Below, piece by piece: positions 46,703 through 57,000 of a stretch of 64,000 nt of DNA. Where the stretch lies: contig CALRQJ020000010.1 in the NCBI GenBank assembly GCA_943370285.1, forward strand, positions 1 through 64,000, written 5' to 3'. The position numbers and the translations under genes are program-made. The DNA is from CALRQJ02 sp943370285. GTDB taxonomy: Bacteria > Bacteroidota > Bacteroidia > Chitinophagales > Chitinophagaceae. Below the pieces are notes generated by a model. That model was not told the DNA's origin, searched no databases, and saw nothing but the letters and a program-made list of their open reading frames with translations. Position 1 is the stretch's first letter; every line of letters begins with the position of its first letter.

Positions 46703-47089
46703 ATGAGTTTAGCGTATGTATTGGTTAGTCTGACGAATGAAGCCGCTGAAACCGTTGCCACAGCAGCTTCTAATGGGAATAATGAATTAGCAACAACAGC
46801 TGCCATAGCAGCATTGGCTACCGCTGCAGTAGCCACTCAAACTAAAAAAGTATCTAAATTAAAGATGCTGGCACTGGGTGCTAAAGCCAAATGGAAAAGT
46901 ATTTTCGCTAAGAAAAAAGTAGAACCTTTGTTGTTGACGATGGCGGGTACAATGATTGGTTTAGCCGGTTTTGTTATTTTATTGGGAGCATTATTTGGAT
47001 CGGGGGCAGTGGGTATTATTGTATTGGGCAGTTTAATATTGTTGGCAGGTGCTGTTATTGCTTACTTGGGTGTAACAGCAGACGAATAA
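46703..47089 (+). CDS. Hypothetical small membrane protein (128 aa)
   Basis: The 128-aa product starts with an Ala-rich helix (residues about 13-50, with AAIAALATAAVATQTKK). A short Lys-rich stretch follows (about 50-78), then two membrane helices forming a hairpin (about 80-102 and 104-124), both rich in Gly, Leu, Ile and Val. The family is unknown. Ala-rich helix plus basic patch plus hairpin could suit a membrane-bending or stress-induced protein, but this is not supported beyond composition. Confidence 0.6.
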   Translation: MSLAYVLVSLTNEAAETVATAASNGNNELATTAAIAALATAAVATQTKKVSKLKMLALGAKAKWKSIFAKKKVEPLLLTMAGTMIGLAGFVILLGALFGSGAVGIIVLGSLILLAGAVIAYLGVTADE

Positions 47090-47108
47090 GCAACCTAATA
47101 CAGGCGGT

Positions 47109-47711
47109 CTAGTGCCAGTTGCGAATATGTAGTTTATCAAAAAACGCCTGTTCAGGAATTTCTTGTACGGCACCGGGTGGTAAATCGCCCAATTCCAAAT
47201 CTTCTATAGCAGTTCTAATCAATCGTTTACAACGATGACGTACTGCCGCTACCATCTTTCTAACTTGGTGAAACTTGCCTTCTGTCAGAGTAAGTTTCAA
47301 CCAGGTAAAATCAATGTATTCATTCATGATGTACGGCGAATGAAAAGCGATTCCCGGGTCGGTTACTATCTCCGCTTGGCATGGGGCAGTGGTGTACAAC
47401 GCATTGTCTTTTATGCGAATATCAACGCCGTTTTGCAATTGCTGTAATGTAGCTTCACTCACCTTAAAGCGAACCAATACCATATAGGTCCTTTGATGCG
47501 GTTGCTCACCTTGAAACAACAGTTTTGTCACTTTTTTATTGGTCGTCAAAATCAACAAACCTTCAGAGTGATTGTCTAATCTGCCCACGGCATGTGTGCC
47601 TTCAGGAAAATCAAAATCAATATCGCCCAATAAACCAACATCATGTGTACTCACAAATTGAGATACCATATTGTACGGCTTGTTTACTATGAAATAGCGA
47701 TGTGGAGTCAT
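47109..47711 (-). CDS. rluE: rRNA pseudouridine synthase, RluE-like
   Basis: It converts a uridine in 23S rRNA to pseudouridine. The 200-aa protein is of the RsuA/RluB/E/F family without an N-terminal S4 domain, as in RluE. It has YFIVNKPYNMVSQF, the catalytic Asp in HAVGRLDNHSEGLLILT, and the C-terminal EGKFHQVRKMVAAVRHRCKR and LIRTAIEDLELGDLPPG motifs. RluE (E. coli U2457) is the closest by domain layout; the exact position modified is not certain. Confidence 0.88.
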   Translation of the reverse strand: MTPHRYFIVNKPYNMVSQFVSTHDVGLLGDIDFDFPEGTHAVGRLDNHSEGLLILTTNKKVTKLLFQGEQPHQRTYMVLVRFKVSEATLQQLQNGVDIRIKDNALYTTAPCQAEIVTDPGIAFHSPYIMNEYIDFTWLKLTLTEGKFHQVRKMVAAVRHRCKRLIRTAIEDLELGDLPPGAVQEIPEQAFFDKLHIRNWH

Positions 47712-47740
47712 GGATGCAAGAATAAAACTTTAAACCAATA

Positions 47741-47788
47741 AAAAAGCTGTTTCAACAGATGCTATCACATCAATGCTGAAACAGCTTT
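47741..47788 (-). terminator. Terminator of the S46 peptidase gene
   Basis: A 12-bp perfect inverted repeat, AAAGCTGTTTCA (47743-47754) and its complement (47777-47788), lies 26 bases past the peptidase stop. On the minus strand it is followed by T residues (from 47745 downward to 47739). Confidence 0.85.
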
Positions 47789-47813
47789 ATGCTTCCGCTA
47801 CAGCGGAAACGAT

Positions 47814-49973
47814 TTATTGTACAATCTTCAACTCGTCAATTAGATTTTGAGCACCGCCCAATTTATCCATGCACCACAATACATAACGTACGTCTACACA
47901 AATGGTACGGTTCAAATCTTTATCAAATGCAATTTTATGACTCAATGCTTCGTAGTTGCCATCAAAAGCCAAACCAATCAATTCGCCTTTGGCATTTAAT
48001 ACAGGCGAACCTGAATTACCGCCGGTGATATCGTTGGTGGTGATAAATGCTACCACTATATCGTTGTAGGTTTTATCGGCATACGGACCAAAATCTTTGG
48101 CTTTGTATTTTTCAATCAAGTTAGCAGGTAAATCAAATTCATAATCACCCGGCTTGTATTTGTCCATTACACCTTTCATGGTACATACAAAATCGTATTT
48201 CACCGCATCTTTCGGTTGGTAACTTTTTACCTGACCATAACTTACTCTCATGGTGAAATTAGCATCGGGGTACATCATTTTTACCTTCTCCGGATTCATC
48301 TCCATCAAGCCTTTCATATACAAACGGTTTAAATCTGTATTAGCGGTATTGAAAGTTTGAAACTTAGGTGCATACTTGGAATTAAAGTTTTTTACAAAAG
48401 CTGAAGCTGCTTTAAACGCCAAGTCTTCTGCTAGAGCAGCAGCTGTTGGTTTGGCTTTAAATGCTTCCCATTTGCTGTTGTCAAAAGCCATGGTATTGGC
48501 AAATACATCTGCCGCAAAAGCCTTGTAAGGACTAGCTTCTAAGCTATTGTAATTTTTAAACAACTCATCGTAAAAACCGGCAGGATGTTGGTCTTTGTCA
48601 ATATCGCTGTAATACATCATCAGCACAGCAGCCAAAATATTTTGATCGCTTTTTTTGTTTTCGTTGGCCAAGAAATTTTTGCGGGCTGCTTCAGCCGCAT
48701 CTACTGCTTTCTTCAGATCTTCTGGCTTAACATCTTTACGCATCAACTGAGCTTCCAATCCAATCCAACTAGAAGCAAAGCTCATTAACGGAGAACCCAA
48801 AATACCTTCTGCCAAATAAGTACGGTGTTTAGCGTATGGTCTCCAATCGCTGTAGTTCTTTTCTAAGTCAGCAAAAATATTTTCATATTCCGGCTTGCCC
48901 TTAGCCCAATCAATAAACACTTTTTCTTGTGTTTGTTTGCTCTCGTAGGTTTTAAATTTGAGCAATTGCTTGCTTTCGCCATCAAAGAATTTCCAGTAAT
49001 TGGCAATACCGGCATAAGAAGAAGCCAACTGTAATTTTACTGCTTCGCTCTTCTTCATTTCTTCAAACATATATTTCAAACGCATGTCTCTCAACTTCAC
49101 CAATGTAGGATTTTCGATATCTGTTTTCAACTTAACAGCAGGAGAAACCATATAGCGAGTAGTACCACCGGGGTAACCATAAATCATGGCATAGTCGCCA
49201 TCTTTATAACCCTTGATGCTAACCGGTAAAAAGTGCTTGGGTTTGTAAGGCAAGTTGTCTTTGCCATAAGCACTAGGCTTACCGTCTTTACTCATGTACA
49301 CCCGAAAAACAGAGAAGTCGCCGGTATGACGAGGCCACTCCCAATTGTCGGTATCGCCACCATATTTACCAATACTTTCTGGCGGTGTGCCGGTAAAGCG
49401 AACATCTTTATACACATCGTACACAAACAATAAATACTGGTTGCCATTGAACATTGGTGCTACAACGGCTCTTTTAAATTCATCGCCACCGGTAGTTTCT
49501 TTAACAATAGCCGCATTCAATTCTTGTAATTTAGCCGTACGTTGAGCACCACTTAAATTAGCCAAACCATCCATTACACGTTTGGTAACATCATCAATAC
49601 GATTTAAAAATTGTACCGATAAGTTGGTAGGAATTTCCTGGTCCATACTCTTGGCCCAAAAACCATCTCTCAGGTAATTGTGCTCAACAGTAGATGCAGT
49701 TGCAATAGCGCCATAACCACAGTGGTGATTGGTGAAAATCAAACCCTTATCACTCACAATTTCGCCGGTACAGCCGCCACCAAAAATGATAATGGCATCT
49801 TTAATTGAAGACTTATTGATGCTGTACAATTGTTCGGGCTTTAGCTTAAGACCCTTTTTAACCATATCCTTGTACACTTGCTGGCCTAATAACATGGGCA
49901 GCCACATACCTTCATCGGCAATACTGCGAAACACCATCAGCAGTAATGCCATAGAAACAATGATTCTTTTCAT
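47814..49973 (-). CDS. S46-family dipeptidyl-peptidase, DPP7 type
   Basis: A 719-aa periplasmic or surface serine dipeptidyl-peptidase of family S46, found mainly in Bacteroidota, which releases dipeptides from oligopeptides. A signal peptide (SMALLLMVFRSIADEG) is followed by the mature MWLP start. The catalytic triad is visible: His in GLIFTNHHCGYGA, Asp in GGDTDNWEWPRHTGDFS, and Ser in TGGNSGSPVLN near the C-terminus. Eighteen residues after the Ser is Gly (in LAFDGNYE). Family members with Gly there are DPP7-like (hydrophobic P1), while Arg marks DPP11 (acidic P1). The length is typical (about 700-720). Confidence 0.94.
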   Translation of the reverse strand: MKRIIVSMALLLMVFRSIADEGMWLPMLLGQQVYKDMVKKGLKLKPEQLYSINKSSIKDAIIIFGGGCTGEIVSDKGLIFTNHHCGYGAIATASTVEHNYLRDGFWAKSMDQEIPTNLSVQFLNRIDDVTKRVMDGLANLSGAQRTAKLQELNAAIVKETTGGDEFKRAVVAPMFNGNQYLLFVYDVYKDVRFTGTPPESIGKYGGDTDNWEWPRHTGDFSVFRVYMSKDGKPSAYGKDNLPYKPKHFLPVSIKGYKDGDYAMIYGYPGGTTRYMVSPAVKLKTDIENPTLVKLRDMRLKYMFEEMKKSEAVKLQLASSYAGIANYWKFFDGESKQLLKFKTYESKQTQEKVFIDWAKGKPEYENIFADLEKNYSDWRPYAKHRTYLAEGILGSPLMSFASSWIGLEAQLMRKDVKPEDLKKAVDAAEAARKNFLANENKKSDQNILAAVLMMYYSDIDKDQHPAGFYDELFKNYNSLEASPYKAFAADVFANTMAFDNSKWEAFKAKPTAAALAEDLAFKAASAFVKNFNSKYAPKFQTFNTANTDLNRLYMKGLMEMNPEKVKMMYPDANFTMRVSYGQVKSYQPKDAVKYDFVCTMKGVMDKYKPGDYEFDLPANLIEKYKAKDFGPYADKTYNDIVVAFITTNDITGGNSGSPVLNAKGELIGLAFDGNYEALSHKIAFDKDLNRTICVDVRYVLWCMDKLGGAQNLIDELKIVQ

Positions 49974-49995
49974 AATGACAATTTATTTAAGGTCG

Positions 49996-50003
49996 CAAAC
50001 CTA
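49996..50003 (-). promoter_or_regulatory. -7 promoter element of the S46 peptidase gene
   Basis: On the minus strand this reads TAGGTTTG, matching TAnnTTTG, 22 bases before the ATG. Confidence 0.35.
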
Positions 50004-50141
50004 CAAATAAAATTGAGCCGCTGTAAAGACATTGGTCATGTTAGGTGTTAAATCATAATCGGCAGAACAGTGCAGAAAAACTGGCACAAAATGGCAAATA
50101 CATTGTTGTATTGATTATATTACAGGCTTAAAGCAGTTTTC

Positions 50142-51221
50142 ATGAAAAAAATGTACGTGGCTTTGCTGTTTGTTGCAGCTATAGCTTTTGTGGTTGCCTG
50201 TAAAAAATCTACTACTACGCTTGGTACAGGTGGAGGCACTGGCGGCGGCGGTGGTGGTGGCGGTACTATTATTGCTCCTCCTCCTGCATTTGGTTTTTAT
50301 GTGGTGGGTTATGTGCCATCGTACAGAGATCCTTCAACCATACCCGACCAAAAGTTTAAAATGTGCAATGTCATCAACTATGCTTTTGCATCGGTAAATG
50401 GTATTGGTGGTGTTACGGTAGAAAATCCGCTCCGACTTGGTTTGGTTCGAACCAAAGCAAAAGCCAATGGCGCAAAAGTATTCATCAGCTTAAACGGTTC
50501 TACTACCGATTGGAAAAATATGGCGGGCACTCAAACCGGCCGAACCAATTTTATAAAACAAGTAATGCAAGTGGTACGAGATTATGGCTTAGATGGGGTG
50601 GATGTAGATTGGGAATTTCCTTCTACTTCAGATGGTACAGATATTACATTTACGGCGTTGATGAAAGAGTTTGGCGATAGCTGTCATATGGGTTCTAAAT
50701 ACTATTTAACCGCAGCCATTACTGCCGGTAAATATGCCGGTGGTTTTAGAGATGCCGTAAAAGCCGAATTATGGACCGGCAACTATGTAGATTTCTTCAA
50801 CATCATGGCTTATGATGATTTTAATACGACTGTTCCTTTCAGACACCATAGCGATATGACGCTGGCACAAACTTGTATGACCTATTGGGTAACTACCCGT
50901 GGCATGCCGGCAAGTAAAGCAGTTTTGGGTATTCCGGCATATGGGCGGCCAAGTGGCATTACCCAAACCGGAACAATTCTAACGTACAGCGGCATTTTAG
51001 GACAAGGTGGTTCTGCTCAAAGTGATAGTGCCGTAGTAAGCAGCGGCAGTTTCACCAATTATAAAATTTATTACAATGGACAACGCACCGCCAAACTCAA
51101 AACCATGTACGCCAAAAATGGAATGGGTAATGGGGTGATGTTATGGGAAAAAGGGCAAGATGCCCATGATGGTAATTCTTTGCTGAAAGCGGTTTGCGAT
51201 ACGATAGGGAGAACATATTAA
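50142..51221 (+). CDS. GH18 chitinase-like lipoprotein
   Basis: A 359-aa lipid-anchored glycoside hydrolase of family 18. The signal has a lipobox ending in Cys20 (AFVVACKKS). A Gly-rich linker (about residues 27-42) separates it from a TIM barrel (about 50-358). The GH18 active-site DxxDxDxE is intact as DGVDVDWEFP (D151, D154, D156, catalytic E158). The SxGG region is FISLNGSTTDW, and the late FNIMAYDDFN and GVMLWEKGQDAHDG strands match the family. Intact catalysis suggests chitin or chito-oligosaccharide breakdown, though some relatives act as endo-N-acetylglucosaminidases on glycoproteins. Confidence 0.9.
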   Translation: MKKMYVALLFVAAIAFVVACKKSTTTLGTGGGTGGGGGGGGTIIAPPPAFGFYVVGYVPSYRDPSTIPDQKFKMCNVINYAFASVNGIGGVTVENPLRLGLVRTKAKANGAKVFISLNGSTTDWKNMAGTQTGRTNFIKQVMQVVRDYGLDGVDVDWEFPSTSDGTDITFTALMKEFGDSCHMGSKYYLTAAITAGKYAGGFRDAVKAELWTGNYVDFFNIMAYDDFNTTVPFRHHSDMTLAQTCMTYWVTTRGMPASKAVLGIPAYGRPSGITQTGTILTYSGILGQGGSAQSDSAVVSSGSFTNYKIYYNGQRTAKLKTMYAKNGMGNGVMLWEKGQDAHDGNSLLKAVCDTIGRTY

Positions 51222-52169
51222 GGTTTCACACGAAGCAACGAAGTTTACAAAGCGGCAAAGGGAAGGTTGATTTCAAACGTTCACTTGTTTCAATGTTCAA
51301 GTGTTGTTGTCATTCCGACGAAGAAGGAATCTGCCACACACAGAAGTAAGGCCTAACAGACCTTTTCTATCGAAAACTTTCGGAATATTAAACTAGCCAT
51401 TGACCTGGACTGTTTTACCACAATGGACACAAAGTTTTTTCACGAAGGTCAGAAAATAGCCCCCCTTTGGGGTTAGGGGCTTTCTTTCCAGCCATTGACC
51501 ATGGACCGTCGACCATGGACTTTTTTTAACCACAATGGACACAAATGAGGTTTGAAGGTTTTATTGTTTCAAGTTGCTGGTTACCGGTATATTAGGAATT
51601 GACCATTCACCACTCACTATTCACCGTTGACCATCGACAATAGTCTCCCAACCCATCAAGGAACTACTGTACTTCACCACAGTAGCACAACTGCTACATC
51701 AGGGAACTACCCCGAAATCGGGCCGTCATCGATTTCGGGCCGCCTTTTTTGTTTCTTTTTTGGCGGCGCAAAAAAGAAAAGAAAGACGATTTACCAGAAT
51801 GCCAGGGTCTCTTAGCTAGGCTCGAATGGCTTTGAAAGAAGACCCCAGCAAGACAAAACTTTATGTTCTTTCTGGTTCTTAATGCACTTTGTGAAACTAT
51901 TTTCCCGCAACGAGTATTTTAACCACAGAGTGAAAGGAGTTTTTTCACAGAGAATATAGGAGGTAGCTTCTCTAATTTCAGGATGGCATTCTGTATTCTA
52001 TATTCTAACTCCTATATTCTTTCCAGCTATGGACCATCGTCCATGGACTGTTTTACCACAATGCACACAAAGTTTTTTCACGAAGGGCACAAATTAGTCC
52101 CCCTTCAGGGGTTAGGGGCTTTCTTTCCAGCCATCGACTATCGACCATGGTCCATGGACATCTTCATAC
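51222..52169 (+). repeat. Dispersed intergenic repeat region (948 bases, no gene)
   Basis: No real gene is seen here. Two copies of a unit of about 115 bases occur at 51406-51520 and 52044-52159. Each starts TGGACTGTTTTACCACAATG, continues with ACACAAAGTTTTTTCACGAA, then has a GGGGTTAGGGGCTTTCTTTC core and ends in CCATGGAC-type palindromes such as GACCATGGTC. Between them, 51627-51815 holds a different element: a CCCGAAATCG/CGATTTCGGG hairpin (51711-51739), a T-run and a purine-rich AAAAAAGAAAAGAAAG stretch. Further degenerate copies of the 'ACCACA..GACACAAA' motif lie near 51531 and 51920. Such unlinked, self-similar intergenic DNA is typical of large Bacteroidota genomes. Confidence 0.7.
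51711..51750 (+). terminator. Hairpin plus T-run inside the repeat region
   Basis: CCCGAAATCG (51711-51720) pairs with CGATTTCGGG (51730-51739), with T residues at 51745-51750. It may terminate the GH18 transcript, but it is part of what looks like a dispersed element, so a repeat role is equally likely. Confidence 0.5.
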
Positions 52170-52943
52170 CTACTTCCCCTTAAATTGCGCAATAAACGCC
52201 TTACTGAAATCACTCAAGATTAATCGACCACTAATCGCAGCTCTTTCCTCTAATAAACCATCCCAATGATCGGTGCCTTGCCAAATCACTTTTTTCAACG
52301 CCGCCATAGCAGCCGGACTGCTTTTAGACAACGTAGTAGCCAACTTAGCAATGCTTTCATCCATCAAAGCAATATCGGTATGCGTTTCGGCAAACAAACC
52401 TTTGTGTTTAGCCCAATCTGCTGTACGCCAAGAAGTAGCATCTATGCTTAATTGCGAAAAAGCAGCTACGCCTAATTTACGTTCAACTGCCGGGCCTACT
52501 ACAAACGGACCAATGCCTACTGCCAATTCGCTCAGTTTGATTTGTGCCGCTTCGGTAGCAATCGCATAATCTGCCGCTGCTGCCAAACCAACACCGCCGC
52601 CCACACATTTACCTTGCACACGGGCAATAATCAATTTGGGGCATTTACGCATTTCGTTGATGACATGGGCAAAGCCGCTAAAGAACTGACGGCCTTCGGT
52701 TTCGGTGCTGATGGCCGCTAATTCGTCGAAGCTGGCACCACTGCAAAACACTTTATCGCCACCGCTACGCAGGATGATGACATGTGCCGCCGGATCATTA
52801 CCGGCACTATGAATGGTTTTAGCCAAGCTGTGTAATAAAGCCCCGGGTAAAGAATTGCTTTGTGGATGATAAAAACTAACAGTAGCAATATGTTGATGCA
52901 CTTCGTAATGGATGTATGCACCATCTAAAAATTCCTGTTTCAT
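52170..52943 (-). CDS. Enoyl-CoA hydratase/isomerase (crotonase) family protein
   Basis: A 257-aa crotonase-fold protein. ATG 52943 is chosen; the open frame extends to 53045, but that part has no conserved features. Oxyanion-hole segments are FCSGASFDELAAIS and GKCVGGGVGLAAAADYAIA. Only one of the two classical catalytic glutamates is kept (in KLSELAVGIGP). The other, normally in a GGGCEL-type motif, is Gly, which suits an isomerase or a specialised hydratase. The FYHPQSNSLPG start resembles the crotonase that accompanies paaZ in phenylacetate clusters of Bacteroidota. A PaaZ-like gene lies 11 kb away on the same strand, beyond the defence cassette. Confidence 0.85.
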   Translation of the reverse strand: MKQEFLDGAYIHYEVHQHIATVSFYHPQSNSLPGALLHSLAKTIHSAGNDPAAHVIILRSGGDKVFCSGASFDELAAISTETEGRQFFSGFAHVINEMRKCPKLIIARVQGKCVGGGVGLAAAADYAIATEAAQIKLSELAVGIGPFVVGPAVERKLGVAAFSQLSIDATSWRTADWAKHKGLFAETHTDIALMDESIAKLATTLSKSSPAAMAALKKVIWQGTDHWDGLLEERAAISGRLILSDFSKAFIAQFKGK

Positions 52944-53130
52944 AGCAAGCATTTTTTGGACTACAAAGGTAGGACGGAAGGGGCAAGTCTGTTGAAAACG
53001 AGGGTTAAACTTTATTGATTCAAGCCAATGAGAAGAAAAATGCAATTGATCAAATTCGTGGTTTGATGTTTGGATTTTAAAATTACAGCAATAGTTATTT
53101 TACTATTTTCTAGAATCTTAACTGTACTTA

Positions 53131-53159
53131 TTTGTTTTGTTTCTAAATTATTAGATTTG
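53131..53159 (+). promoter_or_regulatory. Candidate promoter of the defence cassette
   Basis: TTTG at 53131-53134 and TAGATTTG at 53152-53159 (TAnnTTTG) are 17 bases apart, close to the consensus 19-21. Transcription from about 53166 would give a leader of some 30 bases to the DUF4007 ATG at 53199. No other promoter is evident before the next four genes, whose gaps are 40 bases or less. Confidence 0.5.
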
Positions 53160-53198
53160 TATTTATAGCTCAAAAAAACACACAATTAACCATTGCTA

Positions 53199-54068
53199 AT
53201 GAAACTTCAATTCTCTGGTCACGAATCTTTTATTTGTAAGCACTTTTGGCTAAAAAAGGGTTATGATTTTACAGGCAACTTTAATGAAGAAGATGCTGTA
53301 ATTGAATTAGGTGTTGGTAAGAACATGGTTACTTCAATTGCTTTTTGGTTGAAAACCTTTGGTATTAAAGATGTAAATAATGATAATACTGAACTAGCTA
53401 ATTTTTTATTTCAACCTGTAAATGGTAAAGATCCTTACATTGAAAATATAGCTTCTCTTTGGTTATTGCATTATACTTTAATAAAAACAAACAAAGCTTC
53501 GATATACAACTTGTTTTTTAATTATTTCAGGAAAAATAGAGTGGAGTTTACTAGAGAGCATGTTCATAATTTTTTAAGACGTTTGTTAGAAGATGAAAAT
53601 TTGAAGTCTTTTAATGAGAATACTTTAAAGTCAGATATTAGTGTATTTATCAGAAGTTATTTAAAACCAACTTACAAAGAAACCAAAATTGATATTGAGG
53701 AAGATTTTTCTACTTTATTAATGGACTTGGATTTAATGAACAGCTACGAAACAGTAAATGATGAGAAAAAAATTGTAGACTGGTATGTTGTGCCTAGTAA
53801 AGAACAAACTGACCTGCCTTGGGAAGTAGTTTTATTTGCTATTCTTGATAACTATGAAAATATCGCATCTATTTCTTTTAATGAACTATTGGTTGGCATT
53901 AATTCTCCCGGATTAATTTTTTGTTTGAACGAAGATGGATTATTCAATAAAATTGAATCAATAACCAAAAAGTACAAGCAAATTACCTATTCAGAGTCAG
54001 CAGGAGTTAGACAAATTCAATTTAAAAATACACTTAATAAATGGGAGGTATTGAATGGCTGTTACTAA
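53199..54068 (+). CDS. DUF4007 family protein (first gene of defence cassette)
   Basis: A 289-aa cytoplasmic protein of unknown function. It matches DUF4007 by its opening GHESFICKHFWLKKGYDF and the conserved IELGVGKNMVTSIAFWLKTF. The C-terminal half is helical and acidic with no catalytic motif. From memory, DUF4007 genes often sit beside PAPS-reductase-like genes in defence islands, which fits here. ATG 53199 is preferred over TTG 53193. Its last 14 bases overlap the ATPase gene, whose start is preceded by a strong Shine-Dalgarno-like GGGAGG (54043-54048), unusual for this genome. The AT content is visibly higher than upstream genes. It may be a DNA-binding or specificity subunit; that is a guess. 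Confidence 0.8.
   Translation: MKLQFSGHESFICKHFWLKKGYDFTGNFNEEDAVIELGVGKNMVTSIAFWLKTFGIKDVNNDNTELANFLFQPVNGKDPYIENIASLWLLHYTLIKTNKASIYNLFFNYFRKNRVEFTREHVHNFLRRLLEDENLKSFNENTLKSDISVFIRSYLKPTYKETKIDIEEDFSTLLMDLDLMNSYETVNDEKKIVDWYVVPSKEQTDLPWEVVLFAILDNYENIASISFNELLVGINSPGLIFCLNEDGLFNKIESITKKYKQITYSESAGVRQIQFKNTLNKWEVLNGCY
54043..54048 (+). promoter_or_regulatory. Strong Shine-Dalgarno sequence of the cassette ATPase
   Basis: GGGAGG lies six bases before ATG 54055, inside the end of the DUF4007 gene. Few other genes in the window show such a site, so it both fixes this start and hints at foreign origin. Confidence 0.6.
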
Positions 54069-57000
54069 GATAAAATATTCTCCATCAGTAAATATTATAA
54101 GAGACAGTAGTTACCAGTTTAACTATATAGCAACACCCAATGCTACTGATACGTTTACTACAATTTTAAATGATGCTGTAGTAGGTATTAAAGCTCATTT
54201 ATTGGTTGGTGCTTATGGTACTGGTAAATCTTCTTTTTTGCTTGCTTTAAAGCAAACACTTGAAGGCAGTACCATTCACTTTAAAGGACATAGTAAGTTA
54301 TTAAGCTCATTTGCAAATTATGAGTTTATTGTTATTGTGGGAGAAGCAACCTCTTTAGAAGAATTTTTTGCTACACGTTATCATTTAACGAAAGGCTATC
54401 GTACTTCAGATATAATTAAGGCAATTGATAAGGAATATAAAAGCCTAAAGAAACAATCTAAAGGATTAGCTATTTTAATAGATGAGTTTGGAAAATTATT
54501 AGAATATGCAGCTAAATACAATCCTGAAAAAGAACTGTATTTTATTCAACAGCTAGCAGAATGGATAAATGATGTAAATAACGATACTTTTCTTATCGCC
54601 ACACTACATCAAGGCTTTAGTAATTATGCTCTTAATTTAAATAAAACCCAACAACAAGAGTGGGATAAAGTACGTGGTCGTATAAAAGAAATACCTTTTA
54701 ATGAACCAGTAGAACAATTACTTTTTTTAGCAGCTGAAAGGATTAGCCAAAAATTTCCAAATACAAAAACAGATAAAAATTTTGATAAGTTATTTGATGT
54801 AATTAAAAAGGCAAAAGCTTTTCCTTTAAGAGATTATTTTAATAAAGAAGTAGCTAAAAAGCTTTATCCCTTTGATATTTTATCAGCTTCTATACTAACC
54901 TTGTCTTTACAACGATATGGACAAAACGAAAGAAGCTTATTTTCTTTTATCGAATCGAATGACCATTTAGGCTTGTCTGCATTTGTTGAATTGAATAATC
55001 CCAACTATTATTCTTTACCACAGGTATATGATTATTTGCTATTCAACTTTTATACAAAACTAACAGTAAAAAACACAAACGTAAATTACCAGCAATGGTC
55101 TAATATTAGAACAACATTAGAAAAGATTGATGGTGTTTTTAAAACAGAGCAAGAGCAAAGAGATGCAGAGGCAATTATTAAAACGATTGGCTTAATCAAT
55201 ATATTCACAACCAATGCTGCTAAACTAGAGCCACAGTTTTATATAGATTATGTGAAACTTACCCTAGGAGTAAAAAGTCCAGAAGAAATATTTAGACAAC
55301 TACAGAGCAAACTAATCATTAGATACGTAAGGCATAATTTGCGATACACATTTGTAGATAGCACAGAGCTAGATATTGAAATGGCAATTGATGATGCTGG
55401 AAAATTAGTTGAAAAAGTAACCAATCTTGTACACCATTTAAACCAATACTTTGAGTTCCCTTTTATTGCTGCTAAAGCAGCTTACTATGAAAAAGGGACA
55501 CCTCGTTTTTTTCAGTTTAAGTTAACTGAAGAACCACTTGTGGCTGTACCTGAAGGAGAAGTTGATGGTTTTATTAATTTAATTTTTTCGGAGGATGCAA
55601 AGACTATTAAAAAAATAGAGCAGACTTCAGTTAGCTGTAAAGAAGCTATTATCTATGGTTATTATAAAAACACAGCAGAAGTAAAAAACATATTATACGA
55701 AATACAAAAAGTAGAAAAAGTAAAAGAAACACATAAAGAAGATAGAATTGCAGTTAAAAATTTACAATCAGTAAAAGAGCATTATGTGGCTTTATTAAAT
55801 CACTATGTATTAGATAGTTTATACAACAATAGTGGCAATGTTCTTTGGTTTGCAAATGGCGAAAAACTGAACATACAAAGTAGGCATAGTTTTAACCAAC
55901 AGCTTTCACAAATTTGTAATAGAGTTTATACTTATACACCCGTTTACAAAAACGAGTTAATTAATAAAACAAAAGTTTCTGGTCAAGTTTCACAAGCACG
56001 AAAAAAATTACTTGAAAGAATAATCACAAAATTAAACCAAGCAAATCTCGACTTTAAGCAATCAGAATTTCCACCAGAAAAGTCTATTTATTTAAGTCTA
56101 TTGCGTGAAACAGGAATGCATTTTATAGAAGATGGTATTGGTGTTTTACAAAAACCAACAGACAACTCATTTGATGAAATTTGGAAGGCTAGTGAATCTT
56201 TTTTGAATAGTACAAAAAATAAAGAAAGAAACTTACAGGAATTTATAGATGTGCTATTGGTAAAGCCTTTTAAGTTAAAGCAAGGATTTATTGATTTTTG
56301 GTTGCCGATTTTTTTATTGGCAAAGCAAGATGATTTTGCCTTGTTTGAAGGTGATACATATGTGCCAGAAATAACCGTGGACACACTTGAATTACTAAGC
56401 AAAAAGCCAGGCATGTTTGCAGTAAAAGCATTTGATGTAGCAGGTGTAAAACTTACTTTATTTAATAGATATAGGGTTTTCTTAAACCAAACTGAAAATA
56501 ACAAACCCAATAACAAAGTATTTATACAAACTATTAGACCTTTTTTAACCTTTTACAGAGACTTACCTGAGTATGCTAAAAAAACAAGCAGGCTTAGCAA
56601 AAAAACAATCAACCTTCGAAAAGTAATTGCCACAGCCAAAGACCCAGAGAAAGCTTTTTTTGAAGATTTTCCACTAGCCTTAGGTTTTAATATCGAACAA
56701 TTACAACAGGGTACAGCATCAGTAGAATCGTTTTTAAAACAATTACAAGCATCTATTAAAGAACTAAGAACCAAATACGATGTTTTAGTAGATAGTGTTG
56801 AGGAGTATTTGGTTAAAGAGGTTTTAGGTAGTAAAGCTGAATTTCCGGCATATAAAACAGCCATTAGAAATAGGTTTAAACACCTTAAGCAACACCTGCT
56901 TTTGCAACACCAAAAAACTTTTGTTACCCGAATTCAATCTGAGTTAGACGATAGAAAAGCATGGCTATCTTCTATAGCACAATCATTAATAGGAAAACCA

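Noticed and set aside
50220..50275. Short repeat-rich stretch suggesting a CRISPR-like or tandem repeat
   Set aside because: It is simply the Gly-rich linker of the GH18 lipoprotein, made of GGN codons.
51627..51815. 62-codon open frame in the repeat region
   Set aside because: It runs through a hairpin, a T-run and a polypurine tract, has no conserved features, and resembles the spurious frames often produced by this type of dispersed repeat.
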